This document shows, piece after piece, positions 48,087 to 56,484 of a stretch of 64,000 bases of DNA (within the stretch, counting starts at the first letter, position 1; every line of letters starts with the position of its first letter). The stretch is from Bacteroidales bacterium. GTDB taxonomy: Bacteria > Bacteroidota > Bacteroidia > Bacteroidales > Paludibacteraceae. Below the pieces are notes generated by a model. That model did not search any database. It was given only the letters and a program-made list of their open reading frames with translations, and was not told where the DNA came from. The stretch lies in the NCBI GenBank assembly GCA_015061185.1, contig SUWZ01000003.1:1-64000 (forward strand). Reading direction: 5' to 3'. The position numbers and the translations under genes were made by a program.

Positions 48087-48982
48087 TTTCAAACAATATT
48101 TTGGAAACAATTGGAAAAACTCCACTTGTTCGTATTAATAATTTGTCCCCTAATCCGAATGTAAATATTTTTGCTAAGTTAGAAGGTTTTAATCCTACAG
48201 GTAGTATAAAAGATAGAATAGCTGTTCAGATGGTTGAACAAGCTGAGAAAGAGGGGAAGCTTACTAAGGGGAAAATCATCATAGAGCCTACTTCAGGAAA
48301 TACCGGAATTGGATTAGCGATTGCCGGAATTGTGAAAGGGTATGAGGTAGTTATCGTTATGAGTGAAGCAGTATCTGTTGAACGCAGAAAGATTATCAAG
48401 TCGTATGGCGGGACTGTGATTTTAACTCCCGCTAATGAAGGGACAGATGGAGCAATACGTTTGGCGCATAAGATGGTGAACGAAAATCCTGATAAATATT
48501 TTATGCCTGACCAATTTTCTAATGCAGCGAATTATCAAGCTCATTATAAAACTACAGCAACTGAAATTTGGGAGCAGACACAAGGTAATATAGATTACTT
48601 GGTTTGTGCATTGGGTACATCCGGAACCATTATGGGAATTTCTAAATTTTTGAAGCAGCATAAGCCGGAAATAAAAGTTGTTTGTGCTCATCCGATAAAG
48701 GGACACTATATTCAAGGCTTAAAGAATATGGAAGAGGCGATTGTTCCTGCTATTTATGATCCATCGCGAATTGATGTTCAGATAATGGTGGAGAGTGAAG
48801 AGGCGATTGCAACAGCGCGAAGAATAATCGCTAAAGAGGGGATTTTTGCCGGAATGAGTAGTGGTGCTGCAATGTTGGCTGCAATTAAGACTGCCGAGAT
48901 GATTGAAAAAGGAAATATTGTTGTGGTTTTTCCTGATAGAGCAGAAAAATATTTGAGCACGAGCATGTTTGAGACCTTGTAA
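48083..48982 (+). CDS. cysK: Cysteine synthase (O-acetylserine sulfhydrylase)
   Basis: A 299-residue PLP enzyme making cysteine from O-acetylserine and sulfide. The Schiff-base Lys43 lies in FNPTGSIKDR; the substrate loop is PTSGNTGIGLA; the PLP-phosphate loop is ALGTSGTIMG. CysK and CysM are hard to separate here; HPIKGHYIQGLKNM and the length leave CysM possible. The overlap with prfA is unusual: in many relatives pyrF follows prfA at this place. The minus-strand hairpin after the stop belongs to hsp20. Confidence 0.92.
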   Translation: MISNNILETIGKTPLVRINNLSPNPNVNIFAKLEGFNPTGSIKDRIAVQMVEQAEKEGKLTKGKIIIEPTSGNTGIGLAIAGIVKGYEVVIVMSEAVSVERRKIIKSYGGTVILTPANEGTDGAIRLAHKMVNENPDKYFMPDQFSNAANYQAHYKTTATEIWEQTQGNIDYLVCALGTSGTIMGISKFLKQHKPEIKVVCAHPIKGHYIQGLKNMEEAIVPAIYDPSRIDVQIMVESEEAIATARRIIAKEGIFAGMSSGAAMLAAIKTAEMIEKGNIVVVFPDRAEKYLSTSMFETL

Positions 48983-48983
48983 T

Positions 48984-49016
48984 AAAAAAGAGGGGTGACA
49001 AGAATGTCACACCCTC
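48984..49016 (-). terminator. Terminator of hsp20
   Basis: On the minus strand GAGGGTGTGACA, a 4-base loop and TGTCACCCCTC are followed by TTTTTT. The stem is about 11 bp. It ends hsp20 and may stop read-through toward cysK. Confidence 0.75.
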
Positions 49017-49075
49017 CGAACCGAGTGAAAATTTGTAACACTGAGTGAGCGTATAATGCGTAGAACCGCATCTGT

Positions 49076-49513
49076 TTATTTCACTTCGATTGCTTTTGTC
49101 ATCTCTTCTTTTTCCAAATTTTTCTTCTTGATGTCAATGTAAAGAATGCCATTTTCTTGTTTTGCTTCGATGCAGTCTCTATCTATATTATCCGGTAAAA
49201 GAAGAGTTTGTTTAAATTGAGTATAGCCAAACTCGCAGCGAAGATATTTTCCGGATTTATCCTTTTCTTCTGTTTCACTTTTTTTGTTAACAGAGATAAC
49301 CAATTCATTGTCGTTGGTTATGCTGATTTGAAAATCCTCTTTTGTAATCCCCGGAACGGCAAGCTCGATTTTATAGCAATTTTCCTTTTCAATGATATTC
49401 ATTGCAGGCAGATTAGAACTTTTCCTTGTAGGAATAATACTTGACCAATCGTTAGCCCAAAAGTCATTGAATAAACTTGGCATCCAGTTTTGATTTCTTT
49501 TTACAGGTGTCAT
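49076..49513 (-). CDS. Small heat-shock protein (Hsp20/IbpA family)
   Basis: A 145-residue alpha-crystallin-type chaperone that holds unfolding proteins in the cytoplasm as oligomers. The alpha-crystallin domain (about 35-140) includes NCYKIELAVPGITKEDFQISI, GYTQFKQTLLLPDNID and AKQENGILYIDIKKK. The N-terminal arm is short (WMPSLFNDFWANDW) and the C-terminal IxI-like tail is weak (TKAIEVK). Single gene; no CIRCE operator is visible upstream. Confidence 0.95.
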   Translation of the reverse strand: MTPVKRNQNWMPSLFNDFWANDWSSIIPTRKSSNLPAMNIIEKENCYKIELAVPGITKEDFQISITNDNELVISVNKKSETEEKDKSGKYLRCEFGYTQFKQTLLLPDNIDRDCIEAKQENGILYIDIKKKNLEKEEMTKAIEVK

Positions 49514-49599
49514 ATTCGTATAATTTTTTGTTTTTGTTTGTATAGATATAACCCCAAGAAATACTAAATGTTTACTGGTTCGATTATTTTAACGAATAC

Positions 49600-49640
49600 A
49601 AAAAAAATGTCAGGATTAATCATAAACCTTAATCCTGACA
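49600..49640 (-). terminator. Terminator of the 49,662 gene
   Basis: On the minus strand a perfect 12-bp stem, TGTCAGGATTAA / TTAATCCTGACA, is followed by eight T residues. Confidence 0.8.
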
Positions 49641-49661
49641 CAATGAATATATAAGCCCTAC

Positions 49662-50042
49662 TTAATTTCGTATAGTGACGATACTATCTATCACATATTT
49701 ACTATTTCCTCTCCAAGGTAGGGGAGCAAGATACTCTTTGTAGTGGAGATCTAACTCATGATGACCACTAAGGAGTTCTAATTTTTTTGCAAGAGAATCG
49801 TTTTCTATGGAGAAAATAAATTCGTTAGATTGTATTCCCCCGGTACCTTGAGAACTTTTGAATCCACTTTGAATCATTTTTCCCTCATACGTTTTGAAAA
49901 GGTATCCTTTGTAAACAACGTAATTCAACACGCCGCTTTTTACTCCTTCTCCAAACACAAAGTAGTAGCGGTAGTAGAAGAAGCCTCCTCCGATTAGCAA
50001 AAGAGCCAAAATAGAAAACGAGATAATCTTAAAAAATTTCAT
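49662..50042 (-). CDS. Small membrane-anchored protein, function unknown
   Basis: A 126-residue protein with one N-terminal helix or signal anchor (FFKIISFSILALLLIGGGFFYYRYYFVFGEG) and an extracytoplasmic part of about 95 residues. KSGVLNYVVYKGYLFKTYEGKMIQSGF and a final WRGNSKYVIDSI are the conserved-looking stretches. It resembles a family common in Bacteroidetes for which I know no experiment. It begins 10 bases after the asnS stop, so it is in one transcript with asnS and ends at a strong terminator. Confidence 0.8.
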   Translation of the reverse strand: MKFFKIISFSILALLLIGGGFFYYRYYFVFGEGVKSGVLNYVVYKGYLFKTYEGKMIQSGFKSSQGTGGIQSNEFIFSIENDSLAKKLELLSGHHELDLHYKEYLAPLPWRGNSKYVIDSIVTIRN

Positions 50043-50052
50043 GTCAAAAAAA

Positions 50053-51459
50053 TTAAAAGTTTGCAGATTTTGGAGTTCTTGGGAACGGTATTACATCACG
50101 AATATTCTGCATACCGGTTACAAAAAGTAAAAGACGTTCAAATCCGAGACCAAATCCGGCGTGAGGACAAGTACCAAAGCGACGAGAATCCAAATACCAC
50201 CACATATCTTTCATCGGGATATTTAATTCTTGGATTCGATTCATCAATTTATCATAGTTCTCTTCGCGTTCAGAACCACCAATAATCTCTCCGATAGTAG
50301 GGAATAGAACATCCATGGCTCTCACTGTTTTGCCATCATCATTTTGTTTCATATAAAATGCTTTGATCTCTTTTGGATAATCTGTCAAGATAACCGGATT
50401 TTTAAAATGGTTTTCAACGAGGTAACGTTCGTGCTCGGAAGCCAAGTCGCAACCCCAAAAAACAGGGTATTCAAACTTATGACCCTTAGCAACTGCCTCT
50501 TCAAGAATGTTGATACCTTCTGTGTAAGTCAATCGAGTGAATTTGTTCTTAAGCACCCCTTGTAATCTCTCCAACAAACCTTTATCAATCATTTGATTCA
50601 AGAATTGAAGGTCATCATTACAATTATCCAAAGCCCATTGAACGCAATATTTGATAAACTCTTCAGCCAAATCCATGTTGTCATTAATATCATTGAAAGC
50701 AACTTCAGGTTCAATCATCCAAAACTCGGCTAAGTGGCGAGGAGTATTTGAATTCTCGGCGCGGAAAGTTGGTCCGAATGTATAAACAGCACCTAAAGCA
50801 GTAGCAGCCAATTCAGCTTCCAACTGACCGGAAACTGTTAGGCTGGTAGGTTTGCCAAAGAAATCATTTTCGTATTTAACAACATTAGTTTTTTCATCTT
50901 TTTGGATGTTGTCAAGGTTCAATGTTGTAACTTGAAACATCTGTCCCGCACCCTCGCAATCTGATGCTGTAATAATAGGAGCATGGAAATAAACAAAACC
51001 TCTATCATGGAAAAATTTATGAATAGCATAGGCCATTTGGTGGCGAATTCTATAGACAGCCCCAAACGTATTGGTGCGAGGTCTTATATGTGCAATTTCG
51101 CGAAGAAACTCCATAGAGTGTCCCTTTTTTTGTAGAGGGTATGTGTCCGGATCCGCTAAACCATATATCTTTATCTCTTCTGCTTGAATTTCTACTGATT
51201 GTCCACCACCAATAGATTGAACAAGTTTTCCAACTACACTTATACAAGCTCCGGTTGTGATTGATTTTAAAGTATTTTCATCAAACTTTTCAACATCAGC
51301 AACAATTTGAATATTGTTGATGGTTGACCCATCATTGAGAGCAATAAAATTAACCTGTTTATTACCTCTTTTCGTTCTTACCCAACCTTTTACGTTGATA
51401 TCTTTACCGAACTCAGTGCACTTAAGAGCATCGGTGATTTTTGTCCTGCGAATTTCCAT
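50053..51459 (-). CDS. asnS: Asparaginyl-tRNA synthetase
   Basis: A 468-residue class IIb synthetase charging tRNA-Asn. The N-terminal OB-fold ([24 protein letters not shown]) binds the anticodon. The catalytic domain has motif 2 in [26 protein letters not shown] and motif 3 in [22 protein letters not shown]. The ORF track begins at an upstream in-frame codon 11 positions earlier; MEIRRTKI at 51,459 is the natural start. It leads a two-gene unit with the small membrane protein. Confidence 0.96.
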   Translation of the reverse strand: MEIRRTKITDALKCTEFGKDINVKGWVRTKRGNKQVNFIALNDGSTINNIQIVADVEKFDENTLKSITTGACISVVGKLVQSIGGGQSVEIQAEEIKIYGLADPDTYPLQKKGHSMEFLREIAHIRPRTNTFGAVYRIRHQMAYAIHKFFHDRGFVYFHAPIITASDCEGAGQMFQVTTLNLDNIQKDEKTNVVKYENDFFGKPTSLTVSGQLEAELAATALGAVYTFGPTFRAENSNTPRHLAEFWMIEPEVAFNDINDNMDLAEEFIKYCVQWALDNCNDDLQFLNQMIDKGLLERLQGVLKNKFTRLTYTEGINILEEAVAKGHKFEYPVFWGCDLASEHERYLVENHFKNPVILTDYPKEIKAFYMKQNDDGKTVRAMDVLFPTIGEIIGGSEREENYDKLMNRIQELNIPMKDMWWYLDSRRFGTCPHAGFGLGFERLLLFVTGMQNIRDVIPFPRTPKSANF

Positions 51460-52296
51460 AAAAATTTTATGTTGTTTTTTAATTTGCCACAAAATTAGTT
51501 AAAAATAGGAATATTATAACAATAGTTTACTATATTTTTTTTACCTTCCGTTTTTGCTATCTTTTTTCTATGAGGATAGCCCCTATTTTAGAGAGAATAG
51601 AATCTTTATCCTAAATATATGGGTGAAATATTTCAATAAAAATCTTAACTTTTTATTGCTAATTATTATTCCCGATATTTCATAATAGATGTTTGATGGT
51701 ATGGGAAGTTTATTTTGTATTAGCAATTGTAAACAATAGAAAGAGCATATTTGTTAAATTTATTATTGATTCAATAATTAAGGTAATATGAATATTTTAA
51801 ATTGTTTTTATTCTTATATTTTTATAAAGGTAAGTTCCATCAATTCATCGTTGAGAAGCTGTTTGAATTTTATTTCGAGCATATTTGAGAGAGATTTTTA
51901 AGATTGTTTTTTGCAGTTAATAGTGGACTATTATCAAAAAAGAATAATAAGATTAGGTTTAAGGTGAGTTCTAAAAATTAATAGTTTATATTAAAAAAAC
52001 ATAAATCAATGGGCGAACTTTTCGGTGATTTTTGATTTTTTTTTGCAACGTGCTATTTTCAGTCGGTCAAGGAACTCGTACGGAGCCAATCTATTGTTTA
52101 ATAAATTACTCAAAATAAATTCAAAAAATCAGAGGAGAATAGATAGAATCCACCTTTAATATTGTTCACAGATATTATCTTAATTGATTTGTTGTAAATA
52201 TTTAGTAATTAATGTTTTATTGTATTGGTTTTATTAAATATATTAACTGATGTAAAAAAAAATGAATATTGGCGATATTATTTGATAAATTTGTCG
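51460..52296. other. Long intergenic region, no gene seen
   Basis: This 840-base AT-rich stretch between the divergent asnS and rpsA has no credible ORF or known RNA. It holds a half copy of the inverted-repeat family (51,854-51,955) and a GTTCTAAAAATT half-site near 51,973. A GC-richer patch at 52,063-52,090 (CAGTCGGTCAAGGAACTCGTACGGAGCC) stands out but I cannot assign it. Confidence 0.5.
51854..51955. repeat. Half copy of the inverted-repeat family
   Basis: AGAAGCTGTTTGAATTTTATTTCGAGCATATTTGAGAG is the left end of copy A with two changes. The following GATTTTTAAGATTGTTTTTTGCAGTTAATAGTGGACTATTATCAAAAAAGAATA matches the interior of copy A closely. The right terminal repeat is absent. Confidence 0.65.
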
Positions 52297-52304
52297 TATA
52301 TTTG
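52297..52304 (+). promoter_or_regulatory. -7 box of rpsA
   Basis: TATATTTG fits TAnnTTTG, 62 bases upstream of the rpsA ATG. The AT-rich leader may help S1-independent initiation or autoregulation; no structure stands out. Confidence 0.5.
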
Positions 52305-52366
52305 CAACGAATTTTATTTATACATATTGTCTAACGACTAAAAATTATTTTTTTTATTAACTTAAA

Positions 52367-54163
52367 ATGAGTGAATTAACAGACAAAGTGAATCCCGTAA
52401 ACGATTTTGATTGGGATGCTTATGAAAATGGTGATGTTCTAACAAACATCAGTAAAGAAGAATTAGAAGGTAAGTACAGCAAGACATTGAATGTCGTGAA
52501 AGACAAAGATGTTGTTATGGGTACTGTTATCTCGATGAACAAGAGAGAGGTAGTCGTAAATGTAGGCTACAAATCAGACGGAGTTGTTTCTATGAATGAA
52601 TTCCGTTACAATCCGGAGTTGAAAGTTGGAGATCAAGTTGAGGTTTACATTGAGAGTCCGGAGGACAAAAAAGGGCAATTGTTGTTGTCTCACAAGAAGG
52701 CGCGTGCAGCACGTTCATGGGATTGTGTAAATGCTGCATTAGAAAATGATGAAATCATAAAAGGTTACATTAAATGTAGAACTAAGGGTGGTATGATTGT
52801 GGATGTGTTTGGAATTGAAGCATTCTTGCCAGGTTCACAAATTGATGTTAAGCCAATTCGCGACTATGACATGTTCGTAGGAAAGATCATGGAATTCAAG
52901 GTTGTGAAAATTAATCATGAATTTAAGAATGTTGTTGTATCACATAAGGCTCTTATCGAGGCTGAGTTGGAACAACAGAAGAAAGATATTATCTCTAAAT
53001 TGGAGAAAGGACAAGTATTGGAAGGAACTGTTAAGAACATCACTTCTTATGGAGTATTCATTGATTTGGGTGGTGTAGATGGTTTGATTCACATTACAGA
53101 TTTGTCTTGGGGTCGTGTTACACATCCTGAAGAGGTTGTTTCTTTGGATCAAAAGTTGAACGTAGTTATCTTAGACTTTGATGATGATAAGAAACGTATT
53201 GCATTAGGATTGAAACAATTAACTCCACATCCATGGGATGCATTGGATGCTAATTTGAATGTTGGAGATAAAGTTAAAGGAAAAGTTGTTGTGATGGCTG
53301 ATTATGGAGCATTTGTTGAGATTGCTCCTGGTGTAGAAGGTTTGATTCACGTTTCTGAGATGTCATGGTCACAACACTTGCGCAGTGCTCAAGATTTCAT
53401 GAAGGTTGGAGATGATGTTGAAGCAGTAGTTTTGACATTGGATCGCGACGAAAGAAAGATGTCTTTGGGTATCAAACAATTGAAAGAAGATCCATGGGCA
53501 GCAATTGATACTGAGTATGCTATTGGAACTAAACATACAGCAAAAGTACGTAACTTTACAAACTTCGGAGTTTTTGTTGAGATTACAGAAGGAGTTGATG
53601 GTTTGATTCATATTTCAGATTTGTCTTGGACTAAAAAGATTAAACATCCATCAGAGTTTACTCAAATTGGAGCAGACATTGAAGTTCAAGTATTAGAGAT
53701 TGATAAAGAGAATCGTCGTTTGAGTTTGGGTCACAAACAATTAGAAGACAATCCATGGGAAGTGTTTGAGACAGTCTTTACAGTAGATTCAGTTCACGAA
53801 GGAACTATCGTAGAGATGATTGATAAAGGTGCTGTGATTTCATTGCCTTACGGAGTAGAAGGTTTTGCAACTCCAAAACACTTGATCAAGGAGGATAAGA
53901 CACAAGCAAAAGTTGATGAGAAATTGATGTTTAAAGTGATAGAGTTCAATAAGGATGCTAAGAGAATCATTCTTTCTCACAGCAGAATTTTTGAAGATGC
54001 ACAAAAAGCTGCAGCTCCTGTAGAGGAGGGTGCAGAAAAGAAAGCAACTCGCAAGAAAAAAGCAACAAAGAAGTCTGAGAATTTGATTTCTGTAGAAAAG
54101 ACTACTTTGGGAGATATCGAAGAGTTGGCAGCTTTGAAAGATCAATTGTCATCTGAAGAGTAG
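52367..54163 (+). CDS. rpsA: 30S ribosomal protein S1
   Basis: A 598-residue bS1 with six S1 RNA-binding repeats, beginning at about residues 45, 128, 215, 302, 388 and 474. Repeats 3-5 are the most regular, each with GVFIDLGGVDGLIHITDLSW-like cores (also GAFVEIAPGVEGLIHVSEMSW). It brings mRNA to the 30S subunit. An acidic N-terminus and a Lys-rich tail (EKKATRKKKATKKSE) bracket the repeats. Monocistronic. The opposite-strand ORFs listed over it are shadows. Confidence 0.96.
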   Translation: MSELTDKVNPVNDFDWDAYENGDVLTNISKEELEGKYSKTLNVVKDKDVVMGTVISMNKREVVVNVGYKSDGVVSMNEFRYNPELKVGDQVEVYIESPEDKKGQLLLSHKKARAARSWDCVNAALENDEIIKGYIKCRTKGGMIVDVFGIEAFLPGSQIDVKPIRDYDMFVGKIMEFKVVKINHEFKNVVVSHKALIEAELEQQKKDIISKLEKGQVLEGTVKNITSYGVFIDLGGVDGLIHITDLSWGRVTHPEEVVSLDQKLNVVILDFDDDKKRIALGLKQLTPHPWDALDANLNVGDKVKGKVVVMADYGAFVEIAPGVEGLIHVSEMSWSQHLRSAQDFMKVGDDVEAVVLTLDRDERKMSLGIKQLKEDPWAAIDTEYAIGTKHTAKVRNFTNFGVFVEITEGVDGLIHISDLSWTKKIKHPSEFTQIGADIEVQVLEIDKENRRLSLGHKQLEDNPWEVFETVFTVDSVHEGTIVEMIDKGAVISLPYGVEGFATPKHLIKEDKTQAKVDEKLMFKVIEFNKDAKRIILSHSRIFEDAQKAAAPVEEGAEKKATRKKKATKKSENLISVEKTTLGDIEELAALKDQLSSEE

Positions 54164-54253
54164 TAGAAATAAAAATTATAGAGTTGGTTGTTTTATCAAT
54201 TGACTCTATAATAAAAGATAAACAAGGAATTATTTACTTTAATTTAATTTTAT

Positions 54254-55498
54254 ATGAAAAAAAGTTTTTTGACATTATTTGCTGCTTTGTCACTTGTAGC
54301 ATCTGTTAATGCTCAAGATCAAGTTGAAGAACAAGCAGTTGCAACTTCTGATGTAGAAGCTGCTGAAGAAGGAGCTAAGGAATCAATCAACCATTGGTCT
54401 ATCGCTGTTAAGGGTGGTATCAACTACTTGAGACAATCAGATCAAACAGTTGACATGGAGATTGGTGGTCTTATCGAGAGAACATTCAACCCTCGTTGGG
54501 GAATGGGTATCGAGTACATGTTCTTGAACAATGATCAAGAAAGTCCAAAACCATTGTTGGATGGATATTGCCATGACATTACATTCTTCGGATCTGTAAA
54601 TGTTTCTAACATTATCGCTCCATATCGTTCTGCAGGATGGCAAAAATTGAACTTGTATGCTAATGGTGGTCTTGGTGCTACTATCTACGGATACGAGTTG
54701 GAAGGTGCAGAAAAAGAAACTGGTGCTAAGTTGTTATTCTTAGGTGCTGCAAACTTGGAATATGATGTTTGCAAATGGTTGGGTATCTTCTTGGAGGCTC
54801 AATACAGATGGCATACTAACGCAGAAATGGACGGATTTACTGCTGGTCGTTCTTTCTTGTCAGCTAACTTAGGTCTTCGTCTTAAATTTGCTGGAGAAAG
54901 CAATATCAGAAACATCGCTTGGGCTGACTATATTCCACAAGTTGAATTGCCTGATTACGCTCCAATGTTGGAAGCTCAAAAGCAAGAATGTGCTAACATG
55001 ACTTCTAGATTGGAAGATCAAATCAACGCTCAAAACGAACAAATTAAGAAGTTGCAAGATAAGATCAAATTTACTCAAGATTCATTAGATCGTCACATCA
55101 AGATGACTAAAGTTCCTGAGAAGATCGCTCCTACAGCTGAAGAAGAGAAGATCATCAAGACTGCTTTGTCTAACTTGGAATTTGAGTCTGGTAAGGCTAT
55201 TATCAAATCATCTTCTTTCCAATATTTGGACAACTTGGCTAACATGGCTAAATCTCGTAAGGATTGGGTTTTGCACTTGAAAGGTTACACTGATAACACA
55301 GGTGACAAAGCTAAAAACCTACAATTGTCTAAAGATCGTGCTGCTGCAGTTAAGAACTACTTAGTAAGCAAAGGTGTTGATCCTGTAAATCTTGAATCTA
55401 AAGGTTTCGGTGACGAAAATCCTATCGCTACTAACAAAACTGCTGCTGGTAGAGCTAAAAACCGTCGTGTAGAAATTGATTTGTTCTCTAACAAATAA
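54254..55498 (+). CDS. OmpA-family outer-membrane protein
   Basis: A 414-residue outer-membrane protein with signal peptide SFLTLFAALSLVASVNA. Residues 45-215 form an OmpA-like barrel (WSIAVKGGINYLRQ, WGMGIEYMFLNN, NLGLRLKF). Residues 235-285 form a coiled linker (MLEAQKQECANMTSRLEDQI). The C-terminal 110 residues are the peptidoglycan-binding OmpA domain (LKGYTDNTGDKAKNLQLSKDRAAAVKNYLV, NRRVEIDLF). It ties the outer membrane to murein. The more C-ending codons than neighbours suggest high expression. The gene ends at a terminator that overlaps the rnz promoter. Confidence 0.94.
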   Translation: MKKSFLTLFAALSLVASVNAQDQVEEQAVATSDVEAAEEGAKESINHWSIAVKGGINYLRQSDQTVDMEIGGLIERTFNPRWGMGIEYMFLNNDQESPKPLLDGYCHDITFFGSVNVSNIIAPYRSAGWQKLNLYANGGLGATIYGYELEGAEKETGAKLLFLGAANLEYDVCKWLGIFLEAQYRWHTNAEMDGFTAGRSFLSANLGLRLKFAGESNIRNIAWADYIPQVELPDYAPMLEAQKQECANMTSRLEDQINAQNEQIKKLQDKIKFTQDSLDRHIKMTKVPEKIAPTAEEEKIIKTALSNLEFESGKAIIKSSSFQYLDNLANMAKSRKDWVLHLKGYTDNTGDKAKNLQLSKDRAAAVKNYLVSKGVDPVNLESKGFGDENPIATNKTAAGRAKNRRVEIDLFSNK

Positions 55499-55517
55499 TT
55501 TTAATTAATACTATAAG

Positions 55518-55553
55518 AAAAGGTAGAGGTCGTTGTACTTCTACCTTTTTTTT
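55518..55553 (+). terminator. Terminator of ompA
   Basis: AAAAGGTAGAGGT and ACTTCTACCTTTT form a stem of about 13 bp with the 6-base loop CGTTGT, followed by further T residues. Its loop contains the TTG that serves as -33 element for rnz. Confidence 0.8.
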
Positions 55554-55562
55554 GTACTTTTG
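55533..55562 (+). promoter_or_regulatory. Promoter of rnz, overlapping a terminator
   Basis: TTG at 55,533-55,535 and TACTTTTG at 55,555-55,562, spaced 19 bases, match the consensus. The -7 box ends 4 bases before the ATG at 55,567, so transcription would start at or within a base or two of the start codon. Confidence 0.7.
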
Positions 55563-55566
55563 CAAT

Positions 55567-56484
55567 ATGGAAAATTTCCAATTGCATATTTTAGGAGCCG
55601 GATCAGCTATTCCTACTAAACAATTTAGTCAACCTTCACAATTGTTATCGTTGCGGGATAAGTTGTTTATGATTGATTGTGGTGAGGGTGCTCAAAATCA
55701 ATTGAGACGATTTGGAGCAAGCCTCAGTCGTTTGAATCATATCTTTATTTCTCATTTGCATGGCGATCATTGTTTCGGATTGATTGGGTTGCTCTCTACT
55801 TTGGATATGCAAGGTAGAACGGCTGATCTCACAATTCATTCTCATGAAGATTTAAAAGCTTTGCTTTCTCCTTTGTTGTCTTATTTTTGTAAAGGAATAT
55901 CTTATAGAATCAAGTTCGAACCTTTTAATCCTAAGGATAATCTTGTTATCTACGAAGATAAATCTCTTACAGTTGAAACTATTCCCTTGAAGCATAAGAT
56001 ACCAACTGCAGGATTTTTGTTTCGTGAAAAAGATAAATTAAGACATATTATAAGAGAAAAAATTGATTTTTATAAAATACCTATAAGGGAAATTCCTCTT
56101 ATTAAGCAGGGGGCTGATTTTTACTCTGAAGAGATGGGTGAACTAATTCCTAATTCGCAGTTAACTCTTCCTCCTACACCGTCTAAAAGTTATGCTTATT
56201 GTTCTGATACGCTTTGTACAGATTCGATTATTCCTTTAATAGAGAGGGTAGATTGTTTGTTTCACGAAGCAACTTTTTTAAATCAACATCTTTCAAGGGC
56301 TAAATCCACGTTTCATTCAACAGCTCGGCAAGTTGCATTGCTTGCGGAAAAAGCTTCTGTTGGAAAATTGATTATCGGTCATTATTCCGCCAGATATGAT
56401 GACGTACGATTGTTGTTAGATGAGGCGAAGAGTATTTTCCCTAAAACTTATTTAGCTCATGATGGGGCGCATTTTATAATATGA
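55567..56484 (+). CDS. rnz: Ribonuclease Z
   Basis: A 305-residue metallo-beta-lactamase-fold endonuclease that trims the 3' end of tRNA precursors. The zinc motif HLHGDH is at residues 63-68; further ligands are the Asp in CSDTLC, His in HEATFL and the final His in HDGAHF. The PxKHx-like IPLKHKIPTAGFLF stretch is conserved. The tRNA genes here lack encoded CCA, so the enzyme is needed. The ORF-track TTG start is inside the promoter; the ATG at 55,567 is used. It overlaps the DUF5686 gene by four bases. Confidence 0.94.
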   Translation: MENFQLHILGAGSAIPTKQFSQPSQLLSLRDKLFMIDCGEGAQNQLRRFGASLSRLNHIFISHLHGDHCFGLIGLLSTLDMQGRTADLTIHSHEDLKALLSPLLSYFCKGISYRIKFEPFNPKDNLVIYEDKSLTVETIPLKHKIPTAGFLFREKDKLRHIIREKIDFYKIPIREIPLIKQGADFYSEEMGELIPNSQLTLPPTPSKSYAYCSDTLCTDSIIPLIERVDCLFHEATFLNQHLSRAKSTFHSTARQVALLAEKASVGKLIIGHYSARYDDVRLLLDEAKSIFPKTYLAHDGAHFII

